From the NCBI GenBank assembly GCA_013003255.1, contig JABDJZ010000468.1, forward strand, positions 1 to 44,816: DNA of 44,816 bases. Direction: 5' to 3'. Shown here one piece after another: positions 23,569 to 30,486 of this stretch. The position numbers and the translations under genes are program-made. Source of the stretch: Rhodothermales bacterium. Its GTDB lineage: Bacteria > Bacteroidota > Rhodothermia > Rhodothermales > UBA10348. Numbering within the stretch: the stretch's first letter is position 1; every line of letters begins with the position of its first letter. A model generated the notes under the pieces. It was not told where the DNA came from. It was given only the letters and a program-made list of their open reading frames with translations, and did no database searches.

Positions 23569-24621
23569 TTATTGGGTGGGGGTTGACTGGCGACGGCTGC
23601 GGTCAACCAGGTAGTTCAGGACGCCTTCCTCCAGGAACGACGCCAGTTGCTCACGGTGGGCTCCCGATTGAAGCCGGTCAGCCTGATCCGAGTTTGTAAG
23701 GACGGAGATCTCAGCCAGGATGCTGGGCGCGTCGGAACCCAGCAATACGACAAACGGGCCCGCCTTCACGCCCCAGTCCTGCACGTCGGGAGACTCGATG
23801 CGGGTGTTCGATACCAGGCTGCGCTGAACGGACACTGCCAGCCGACGGGACTCCTGCAGCTTCACGGTCGAGGCCAGGCGCCGGATCATGTCGTTGAAAT
23901 CTGCAAGCGTGTAATCCGAGCCGCTGTTCTCAGCCTCCGCCAGACGGAGTAGCGTCCGCTCGGTGTTCGCTCCGAAGTAGTACGTCTCAAGCGCATTCAC
24001 CGGAGCGTCGGGAAATGAGTTGGCGTGGATGGACACGAACAGATCTGTCGGCTGCTGATTGGCGTACTCCACCCGCTCGCGCAGCGACACGGTCTCGTCC
24101 GCGCCCCGGGTCATCAGCACGGTGTACCCACGCTGCTCGAGCCGTCGCTTGAGGCGGAGGGCCACGTCCAGGGTGACGTCCTTCTCGTACGTCCCGTTTA
24201 TGCCTACCGCGCCCGGATCCTCCCCGCCGTGTCCCGGGTCCAGTACAATGGTGCGGACCTGCAGATCAAAAAGGGCGGCCAGAGGTGTAGAGCCTGAAAG
24301 CATCTCCCGGAACTCTGCCGGGTCGAGACCTCCTTCCATCTCACCGCCCGTGTCGACAACGGGAAGGTTGGCGTCGAGAATCGTCGTGGCGCCCAGGGCG
24401 ACGGGCTCCGCATCGGTGACCGGCTCCTCACCGGCCATCTGGATCCCGATGACCAGTACCAGCAGAACCAGGACGCCCGCCACGGCGGCGAGCGTCGTAT
24501 TCCTGCGGCGCTCGGCGGCCTCGGCGGCTCCCCCGTCCTGTATGCGACGGTTCTCTTCGTAGACCCGCCGCAACATGGACGCACGTGCCTTCTTCGATGG
24601 CTCGAAGCGATCGGTCTCCAC
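23569..24621 (-). CDS. Membrane-anchored N-acetylmuramoyl-L-alanine amidase (Amidase_3)
   Basis: 350 residues that cut the bond between MurNAc and the stem peptide of peptidoglycan. Residues 1-40 are cytoplasmic and charged, 43-60 form one membrane helix (LAAVAGVLVLLVLVIGI), and a linker leads to the periplasmic catalytic domain at about 120-340. Zinc-site residues are visible: H131 in VLDPGHGGEDPGA, E146 in YEKDVTLD, the histidine of FVSIHANSF, and the catalytic glutamate of ILAEISVLTN. The start is a GTG at 24621. No SH3 or AMIN domain is present. It lies 60 bp upstream of the MamK-like actin gene and is likely co-transcribed with it. A promoter may lie in the AT-rich gap before it. Confidence 0.93.
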   Translation of the reverse strand: METDRFEPSKKARASMLRRVYEENRRIQDGGAAEAAERRRNTTLAAVAGVLVLLVLVIGIQMAGEEPVTDAEPVALGATTILDANLPVVDTGGEMEGGLDPAEFREMLSGSTPLAALFDLQVRTIVLDPGHGGEDPGAVGINGTYEKDVTLDVALRLKRRLEQRGYTVLMTRGADETVSLRERVEYANQQPTDLFVSIHANSFPDAPVNALETYYFGANTERTLLRLAEAENSGSDYTLADFNDMIRRLASTVKLQESRRLAVSVQRSLVSNTRIESPDVQDWGVKAGPFVVLLGSDAPSILAEISVLTNSDQADRLQSGAHREQLASFLEEGVLNYLVDRSRRQSTPTQ

Positions 24622-24700
24622 GCGAAGTATTACTAGTTTATCGTATTAATGAGTCCCGGAGAACCCATCAATCTAGTAAAAAGAACGACTTCTGCAATTC
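24622..24700 (-). promoter_or_regulatory. AT-rich gap with possible promoter for the amidase-actin pair
   Basis: This is one of the few AT-rich patches in the window. On the minus strand TTGCAG, 16 bases, then TAGATT could be -35/-10 elements; other A/T-rich -10-like strings (TTAATACG, GATAAACT) lie nearer the start. The exact promoter cannot be fixed by eye. Confidence 0.3.
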
Positions 24701-24701
24701 A

Positions 24702-24722
24702 GGTGGGCCGTTCAAGCCCACC
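24702..24722 (-). terminator. Hairpin after the EF-G-like gene, weak terminator
   Basis: GGTGGGC (24702-24708) and GCCCACC (24716-24722) form a perfect 7-bp stem with a 7-base loop directly after the EF-G-like stop codon at 24731. On the minus strand the first T-run (TTCTTTTT) comes only about 20 bases later, so termination may be inefficient. Confidence 0.45.
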
Positions 24723-24730
24723 TTGCAGAT

Positions 24731-26854
24731 CTACGCTTCGGCCAGCGCCTCGGCTTCGGCAACCACTGCCTCCTGAACGTGGCGAGGCATGGGCTCGTAG
24801 GCCATGAACGAATTCTTGTGCATCCCGCGGCCCTGCGTCATGGACCGCAGCGAGGTGCTGTACCGATAGAGTTCGGCCTCCGGAGCGGTGGCGATGATCT
24901 TCTGGAATGGACCTTCCGCCTCCATGCCCTGGATCCGGGCCCGGCGCGTATTCATGTCTCCCATGACGTCGCCGGTGTAGGAGTCCGGTACCAGGACTTC
25001 CACCTCGTGGATGGGCTCCAGGATAACAGCCTTCGCCTCCCGGAACGCGTCCCGGAAACACATCCGCGCCGCTGTCTTGAAGGCGGCTTCGTTGGAGTCG
25101 ACCGAATGCATGCCCCCGTCGAAGATCACGATGCGGATGTCCCCGACGGGATACCCGGCAACAGGCCCATTCTGTAGCGCCTCCGCGACACCCTTCTGGA
25201 TGGCACCGAAGAACCGGCGCATGTCGATGACGCCACCGACAATCGCATCGATGAACTGAATGCGGGAGCCCCAATCCGTGGTGTGCTCATCTACCGCGCG
25301 CACCTTGATGTCATCCGGTGGCTGGAAGTCGCCGTGGAGTGGCTCGACCAGCAGGGAAATGTCCGCGAACTGGCCTGCTCCCCCGGTCTGCTTCTTGTGC
25401 CGGTACTTGGAGCGGGCTCGCCTGGTTACGGTCTCCCGATACGCCACCTTGGGGCGTGCATACTCGATATCGACGCCAAACCGGTGCTTCAGCCGGAACT
25501 GAGCAATCTGCAGGTGCATCTCGCCCTGCCCGCCGAGCGTGAGCTGCGACAGGTGCTGGTCATGCGTGATGGTCAGCGACGGATCTTCCTCGTGCAACTG
25601 GTGCAGACCCTGGGCGAGCTTGTCCTCCTCCCCTTCCCGGGTGGCCGTGACCGCCGCCGTATAGCGCGGCTCAGGGAATACGATGGGCTGTATGACGGCG
25701 TTCGATCCCTTCCGGTGCAGCGTGTCGTTGGTATGGGTGTTCTTCAGCTTGACCAACGCTCCGATGTCCCCGGCCACCATGCTCTGGACGCTGTCCCGCT
25801 CATGACCGTTGATCGAATAGATCTGGCCCAGTCTCTCGGTAGCGCCTGAGCCCGCATTGACAAGGTCCATTCCGGGCTCAAGCGTCCCGGAGTACACGCG
25901 GAAGAACGAGTAGTCACCGACGTGCGCCTCGGCCATGGTGCGGAAAACCAGCGCCGCGGGCTCGCCCTCATGGGTGGCGGGCAGTTCCCCGCCGCCAACC
26001 AGCTGTGCCGGCGGCATCTCCGGCGGACTCGGGCAGACGTTGTCGATAAACGACATCAGCCGGCTGACCCCGATGTTCTCGGTCGCGCTGGTCACAAAGA
26101 TGGGGAACAGCTGCCGCTTCAGCATCGCCACATGCAGCCCCTGCCTCATCTCGTCTTCGCTCAATGTGCCCTGCTCGAAATAGAGCTCCATCAGGCCTTC
26201 GTCATTCTCAGCGATGCTCTCGACCAGGTCATTGTGGAGCTGGTTGGCTTCTTCCGAGAAATCATCGGCGATGTCCGCTTCGGTCATCTTGCCAGTCCCC
26301 TGCTCGAACGAGAGACGCTTCATGCGAAGCACGTCGACGATGCTGCGGCTTCCGCCGCCACCGGGGACCTGCACAACGGTCGCCACGCGGCCGAATCGCT
26401 CCTGGATCTGGTCGATGACGCCCCGGAAGTCCGTGTCCGCCTTGTCGAGGTGGTTGATGACGAACATGGCCGGTTTGCCGAGCTCGGTAGCCGTCCGCCA
26501 CGCCAGCTCCGTACCGACCTGGACACCTTCTGCGGCGTTGATCACGAAGATGGCGCAATCGGCCACCGTGAGTCCCGCGACCACCTCACCGACGAAGTCG
26601 GGGTATCCGGGCGTGTCGATGATGTTGACTTTGTATCCCTTCCACTCGGCATGGAGCACGGAGGCAAAGACCGACATTTGCCGCTCCTTCTCGGAGGCGT
26701 GGTAGTCGGAGACCGTAGTACCGTCCTCAATGGATCCCATTCTCGGCAGCGCGCCGCTGGTCCGCAGCATCGCCTCGGCCAACATGGTCTTTCCCGAGCC
26801 CTGGTGTCCGACCAGCGCTACGTTTCGAATGTGTCCTGCATCATAGACCTGCAT
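24731..26854 (-). CDS. EF-G paralogue (EF-G2/FusA2-like) without the catalytic histidine
   Basis: A 707-residue translational GTPase with all five EF-G domains. Start at 26854 (MQVYDAGHIRNVALVGHQGS); a longer frame reaching 26950 is not conserved. G1 is GHQGSGKT (16-23). G3 reads DTPGYPDF, with tyrosine 84 where housekeeping EF-G has the GTPase-activating histidine of DTPGHVDF. G4 reads NHLD (134-137) instead of NKxD. Domains III-V are well kept (GGQGEMHLQIAQFRLKHRFG, PVGDIRIVIFDGGMHSVDSN and LVPDSYTGDVMGDMNTRRAR). These changes place it with the EF-G2/FusA2 paralogues, whose roles differ from bulk translocation; a Bacteroides EF-G2 was reported to support translation without GTP hydrolysis. 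The canonical fusA is presumably elsewhere. A 13-base direct repeat overlaps its start. Confidence 0.9.
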   Translation of the reverse strand: MQVYDAGHIRNVALVGHQGSGKTMLAEAMLRTSGALPRMGSIEDGTTVSDYHASEKERQMSVFASVLHAEWKGYKVNIIDTPGYPDFVGEVVAGLTVADCAIFVINAAEGVQVGTELAWRTATELGKPAMFVINHLDKADTDFRGVIDQIQERFGRVATVVQVPGGGGSRSIVDVLRMKRLSFEQGTGKMTEADIADDFSEEANQLHNDLVESIAENDEGLMELYFEQGTLSEDEMRQGLHVAMLKRQLFPIFVTSATENIGVSRLMSFIDNVCPSPPEMPPAQLVGGGELPATHEGEPAALVFRTMAEAHVGDYSFFRVYSGTLEPGMDLVNAGSGATERLGQIYSINGHERDSVQSMVAGDIGALVKLKNTHTNDTLHRKGSNAVIQPIVFPEPRYTAAVTATREGEEDKLAQGLHQLHEEDPSLTITHDQHLSQLTLGGQGEMHLQIAQFRLKHRFGVDIEYARPKVAYRETVTRRARSKYRHKKQTGGAGQFADISLLVEPLHGDFQPPDDIKVRAVDEHTTDWGSRIQFIDAIVGGVIDMRRFFGAIQKGVAEALQNGPVAGYPVGDIRIVIFDGGMHSVDSNEAAFKTAARMCFRDAFREAKAVILEPIHEVEVLVPDSYTGDVMGDMNTRRARIQGMEAEGPFQKIIATAPEAELYRYSTSLRSMTQGRGMHKNSFMAYEPMPRHVQEAVVAEAEALAEA

Positions 26855-26918
26855 AAACCTGCCCCGGGGATTCGCCCTGTATGAATGGTGGAAAGGGGCG
26901 AAAAGATAAACCTGCCCC
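26853..26918. repeat. 13-base direct repeat spanning the EF-G-like start
   Basis: ATAAACCTGCCCC occurs at 26853-26865 and again at 26906-26918, 53 bases apart start to start. The first copy includes two bases of the EF-G-like start codon. Read on the minus strand the copies are GGGGCAGGTTTAT. It may be a regulator site pair, an mRNA element, or a small duplication. Confidence 0.5.
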
Positions 26919-27000
26919 CTACCCGTGTCCACTCCCGGAGCGGTCCACACGGACTATTCAGACGGAACAATCGCCCAACGGGGTCGATTCGCAACCGGCT

Positions 27001-27705
27001 TTGAAACCCACCATCCTCGGCATAGAAACAGCGACGGACGTTTGCTCGGCCGCCGTCATCCTGGGTGACCGGGTGTGGACGCGTTCCCTTGAAGGTGGGC
27101 GGCGGCACGACGCCGAGCTTCTGGGGATGATCGACGAGGTCCTGCGGCAATCCCGCCAACCCAGAAGCGGCCTGGCCGGCGTAGCCGTTTCTTCCGGGCC
27201 GGGCTCCTACACGGGGCTCCGGATCGGCGTCAGTGTTGCCAAGGCCATCGCTGAGGCCCTTTCGATCCCGCTGATTTCGGTTCCCTCGCTTGGGGCGGCC
27301 GCCCTGGCAGGCGCGGAGGCATCCCCGGAAGACCGGATCCAGCCTGCACTCCTGAGCGCTTTCCCCTCCCGGCGTGGTGAGGTGTTCGCCGCCGCCTATC
27401 GCGTCGGGGCCACGGACGCCGAACAGGTCGGAGACACGCTGGCGGGCCTTCCGGACTTCGTACTGGGAGCGCTGGCCGAGGCCTCCATCGTCCCGGAGCG
27501 GGTGGTAGGTCCCGCCGCAGCCCGGTTCGACGGGTTGCTCCCCGTGACCGCATCCGCGTGCTCCGCGGAGGCCGTGGCCCGAATCGGGCAGGTCAGGCTT
27601 GAGGCCGGCGACTCCGTGGATGCCGAACTCTTCGAGCCGTATTATCTAAAGGAATTCGTAGCCGGCGTCCCCACCCAGTCTCGCTTCGCCCGGCTGCCCT
27701 TCTAA
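27001..27705 (+). CDS. tsaB: tRNA threonylcarbamoyladenosine (t6A) biosynthesis protein TsaB
   Basis: A 234-residue protein of the Kae1/TsaD-like ASKHA fold, the non-catalytic partner that dimerises with TsaD to form t6A at position 37 of ANN-decoding tRNAs. Motifs: PTILGIETATDVCSAAVI, RRHDAELLGMIDEVL, VSSGPGSYTGLRIGVSVAKA and FPSRRGEVFAAAYR. I choose the TTG at 27001, since TsaB begins with a short (M)KxxILGIETAT; the frame runs 40 codons further upstream to 26881 but that portion overlaps the divergent promoter region. accD follows after 15 bp, so the two are probably co-transcribed. The Sua5/TsaC enzyme of the same pathway is at 41061. Confidence 0.93.
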   Translation: MKPTILGIETATDVCSAAVILGDRVWTRSLEGGRRHDAELLGMIDEVLRQSRQPRSGLAGVAVSSGPGSYTGLRIGVSVAKAIAEALSIPLISVPSLGAAALAGAEASPEDRIQPALLSAFPSRRGEVFAAAYRVGATDAEQVGDTLAGLPDFVLGALAEASIVPERVVGPAAARFDGLLPVTASACSAEAVARIGQVRLEAGDSVDAELFEPYYLKEFVAGVPTQSRFARLPF

Positions 27706-27720
27706 CACCCCAGAGGAATC

Positions 27721-28578
27721 ATGGCCTGGTTTCGTCGTACCAAGGCCGGTATCAATACCGAGCTCAATGACCAGATCGATGTCCCCAAGGGGCATTGGAT
27801 CAAGTGCAAGGAATGTGCTTCAACCGTCAATCGGCGGGAGTTGCAGCGCAATCTCCTGGTGTGCTCCGAGTGCGGGTATCACTTCCCGATGAGCGGGATG
27901 GAGTACTACAGATTGCTGTTCGATGACGCCGAGTTCGAGGTGTTCGACACCAATCTTGTCAGCCAGGACCCGCTGGAATTCACTGACCGGAAACCCTACC
28001 CGAAGCGGCTCGCGGAAGCGCACCGCAAGACGGGTCTGACGGACGCGGCAACCGGTGCGATGGGTAAAATCGGGGGTCATCCGACCTCCATCACGGCGAT
28101 GGACTTCAAGTTCATCGGAGGGTCGATGGGCTCGGTAGTGGGCGAGGTCATCTCTCGCGCCATCAAGCGGGCCTACACCCAGGAAACCCCGCTGGTCATC
28201 ATCACCCAGAGCGGCGGCGCCCGAATGATGGAAGGGGCGCTGAGCCTGATGCAGTTGGCCAAGACCAGTGCGCACCTCACGCGGCTTCACGACAAGGGGC
28301 TCCCCCTGATCGTCGTGCTCGCCAACCCAACCACGGGAGGCGTGACCGCATCGTACGCGATGCTGGGAGACATTCACCTGGCCGAGCCGGGTGCCCTGAT
28401 CGGATTCGCGGGACCGCGCGTGATTCGTGAAACCATGGGACAGGATCTCCCCGAGGGGTTTCAGCGCTCGGAGTTCCTGAAGGAGAAGGGCTTCGTGGAT
28501 CAGATTGTCTCGCGCGCCGAGATGAAGAGCCGGATCAGCCAGTTGCTTGATCTCCTCCTGGAGCCTGCCGCGGGCTAG
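27721..28578 (+). CDS. accD: Acetyl-CoA carboxylase carboxyltransferase beta subunit
   Basis: 285 residues. The N-terminal four-cysteine zinc ribbon (HWIKCKECASTVNRRELQRN with a later CSECGYHF) and the crotonase-like core (GGHPTSITAMDFKFIGGSMG, TQSGGARMMEGALSLMQLAK, LANPTTGGVTASYAMLGDIH and GFAGPRVIRETMGQDLPEGF) are complete. With AccA it transfers the carboxyl group from biotin to acetyl-CoA, giving malonyl-CoA for fatty-acid synthesis. AGAGGA lies a few bases before the ATG. It is the last gene of the tsaB-accD pair; 400 bp without an evident gene follow. Confidence 0.97.
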   Translation: MAWFRRTKAGINTELNDQIDVPKGHWIKCKECASTVNRRELQRNLLVCSECGYHFPMSGMEYYRLLFDDAEFEVFDTNLVSQDPLEFTDRKPYPKRLAEAHRKTGLTDAATGAMGKIGGHPTSITAMDFKFIGGSMGSVVGEVISRAIKRAYTQETPLVIITQSGGARMMEGALSLMQLAKTSAHLTRLHDKGLPLIVVLANPTTGGVTASYAMLGDIHLAEPGALIGFAGPRVIRETMGQDLPEGFQRSEFLKEKGFVDQIVSRAEMKSRISQLLDLLLEPAAG

Positions 28579-28979
28579 ACAGCCGTCCCGGCATAGACGT
28601 TTTCGTAGCCCCCCTGCCACAGGTGTGTCCAATCGACACGCCGGGGGGCGGCCGAAAACCCGGGATCTTAAGCCGAAAGACCGAAGCTTCACGGTATCTT
28701 CACGTGATCAATTTAAGTTCTTAAGGCGGTCAGCCGATAGCGGAAGAGCACCGCGTACGTCCCGATGGTAAAAGCCGGTTTTTGGCCCCAAAAAGGCCTG
28801 AATCGACCGCACCATTCCGGACTTCGCACTGTTCTTTACAACACGCTGCAGGTCCCCTGCAGTCCCGGATAAGGGCCCTCGCGGCCACCGGGATTCTTCC
28901 GCACTCTTTTCCGAGTCGCATCATCTCCTGTCCCTTGGCTGATCAATTGCCGGGCTCAGGGCGCGACTCCACCGCAATC
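28579..28979 (+). other. 400-bp intergenic leader before the SpoIID gene
   Basis: No convincing gene; the frame of the SpoIID gene stays open back to 28782 but without conserved residues. The stretch 28680-28725 is AT-rich and includes the palindrome TCACGTGA (28700-28707), a promoter or operator candidate. Two hairpins follow: TTTTTGG/CCAAAAA (28779-28785 with 28788-28794) and CTGCAGG/CCTGCAG with a 3-base loop (28846-28862). A structured 5' leader is therefore possible. I compared it mentally with c-di-GMP, c-di-AMP and cobalamin riboswitch cores and saw no match. Confidence 0.4.
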
Positions 28980-30428
28980 ATGAGATCGACTTCCCTCGGT
29001 TCGATTCTACTGCTCGCGGCCGTGTTTCTGACACCGGCCGTGCACGCCTCGCCGTCCCCCGGCGCGCCAGACGCGCTGAGCGGGACCGTGCGCATCAAGC
29101 TCCTGGAGACCATCTCTCCCCGGGAGGCTTCGATGACGGCCGGACGCTATGGACTTGCTGTATATCAGGACAATCGAAGCAGGCCTTCTTTCCAGATCGG
29201 ACCCGGCCAGCGTTTCGAGATCTCTCGGACAGGATCCAGCGTCCGACTGCGCGCTCAGGGCGGCGATCTCCGGGCGGACCATGTACGGCTCGAGCCGCTG
29301 GGTCCCGGCGAGACCACCGTGGAAGTAGGCAAGGTGCGCCGGACGTATTCGGGCAGCCTGTGGCTCACGGCCCCTTCAAACGAATCCAGCCTGGAGATCG
29401 TCAACCACGTCCCGCTTGAGGACTACGTGGCAGCCGTAGTCTCCAGTGAATACGGTCTCAATGACCTCGAGGGCTCCAAGGCGATGGCGGTCGTGGCCCG
29501 CACGTACGGCCTTCGGTCACTTGTAGGCTCGACCGCGCGTTATGACCACGTGGATCACACCGGCTCCCAGGTCTACAAGGGGGCGGCAACCGTCACTCCT
29601 TTGGCGCGGCGCGCCGCGATGGCCACTGCCGGCGAAGTGCTTACCCACAGCGGCAGACTGATCGAGGCTGTGTACTCTTCATCTTCGGGCGGCCATACGG
29701 CGAACAATGAAGACGTCTGGCAATCGAACCCCCACCCGTATCTGCGCGGCAAGCAGGACCCCTGGGACCGCGTTTCTCCCAATCACCGGTGGACGGTTGA
29801 GATTCCCGTGGACCGGCTACACGGTGCGCTGAAAGATGCGCTCGGCGTCGATCTCAAGAGCATTGAGATCGCTGAGAAGAACCGGGACGGGCGGGCGGTT
29901 TCCATCGGTCTCAACCGCAGGACCGGCCGCAGCCGGAGCATCCGTGCCGATGAATTCCGGCGCATCCTGCGCGAATCCCTCGGACAGACCAGCCTGAAAT
30001 CAACGCGATTCGATCTCAAACAGCGTCGTGGCAACTATGTCTTCGAAGGCGGTGGCTTTGGCCACGGCGTCGGCATGAGCCAGTACGGCGCCCACGGCAT
30101 GGCCGAGGCCGGGAAGTCCTACCGGGACATCATTCACTTTTACTATACAGGAGTCGCGCTCGAGCGCCGGCAGATTGAGGGGTCCGCCCCGCCCGCCGCG
30201 GGACTCCTGGCTTTTCAGGAGACGGCTCCAACTCCACGCGTTCGGGCAGCGGTGCCCGACCGTCTGGCGGGCCGTTATATGCCGGGTCAGCCGCAGCGGC
30301 CACAGCCAACCGTCGAGTTGAGCGAGGCCGTGGTAAACGAGGATCATATCACCAAGCCTGATCGGCGCTCCAAGCGGAAGAGCGACTCCAAGCGGAAGGA
30401 CGGCCCGGAGCGGCGGCGCGGCTGGTAG
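28980..30428 (+). CDS. Exported SpoIID/LytB-domain peptidoglycan enzyme
   Basis: 482 residues with a signal peptide (MRSTSLGSILLLAAVFLTPA, cut near VHA). Residues of about 150-400 are a SpoIID domain: VPLEDYVAAVVSSEYG (with the conserved glutamate), AVVARTYGLRSLV, VYSSSSGGHTANNEDVW and GGGFGHGVGMSQYGAHGMAE. SpoIID enzymes are lytic transglycosylases that act on glycan strands from which stem peptides have been removed. The last 80 residues are proline-rich, then very basic (RRSKRKSDSKRKDGPERRRG), perhaps for binding wall polymers or nucleic acid. The start at 28980 gives the signal peptide; the longer frame does not. This is not a sporulation context; in non-sporulators such proteins serve wall remodelling. 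A TonB-dependent receptor follows after 58 bp on the same strand. Confidence 0.9.
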   Translation: MRSTSLGSILLLAAVFLTPAVHASPSPGAPDALSGTVRIKLLETISPREASMTAGRYGLAVYQDNRSRPSFQIGPGQRFEISRTGSSVRLRAQGGDLRADHVRLEPLGPGETTVEVGKVRRTYSGSLWLTAPSNESSLEIVNHVPLEDYVAAVVSSEYGLNDLEGSKAMAVVARTYGLRSLVGSTARYDHVDHTGSQVYKGAATVTPLARRAAMATAGEVLTHSGRLIEAVYSSSSGGHTANNEDVWQSNPHPYLRGKQDPWDRVSPNHRWTVEIPVDRLHGALKDALGVDLKSIEIAEKNRDGRAVSIGLNRRTGRSRSIRADEFRRILRESLGQTSLKSTRFDLKQRRGNYVFEGGGFGHGVGMSQYGAHGMAEAGKSYRDIIHFYYTGVALERRQIEGSAPPAAGLLAFQETAPTPRVRAAVPDRLAGRYMPGQPQRPQPTVELSEAVVNEDHITKPDRRSKRKSDSKRKDGPERRRGW

Positions 30429-30486
30429 GGACGTTGGTCCTCCACGCTCCGAGCGCGATATTCCGGACCCTACATCCAGGTCCGCC

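Noticed and set aside
22468..24621. Magnetosome gene island
   Set aside because: Only the MamK-like gene is present; no other mam gene is recognisable within the window.
28579..28979. Riboswitch (c-di-GMP, c-di-AMP, cobalamin) before the SpoIID gene
   Set aside because: None of the core motifs I know from these classes is present; only generic hairpins are seen.
28980..30428. Evidence of sporulation from the SpoIID domain
   Set aside because: SpoIID/LytB domains are widespread in non-sporulators, and no other sporulation gene is present.
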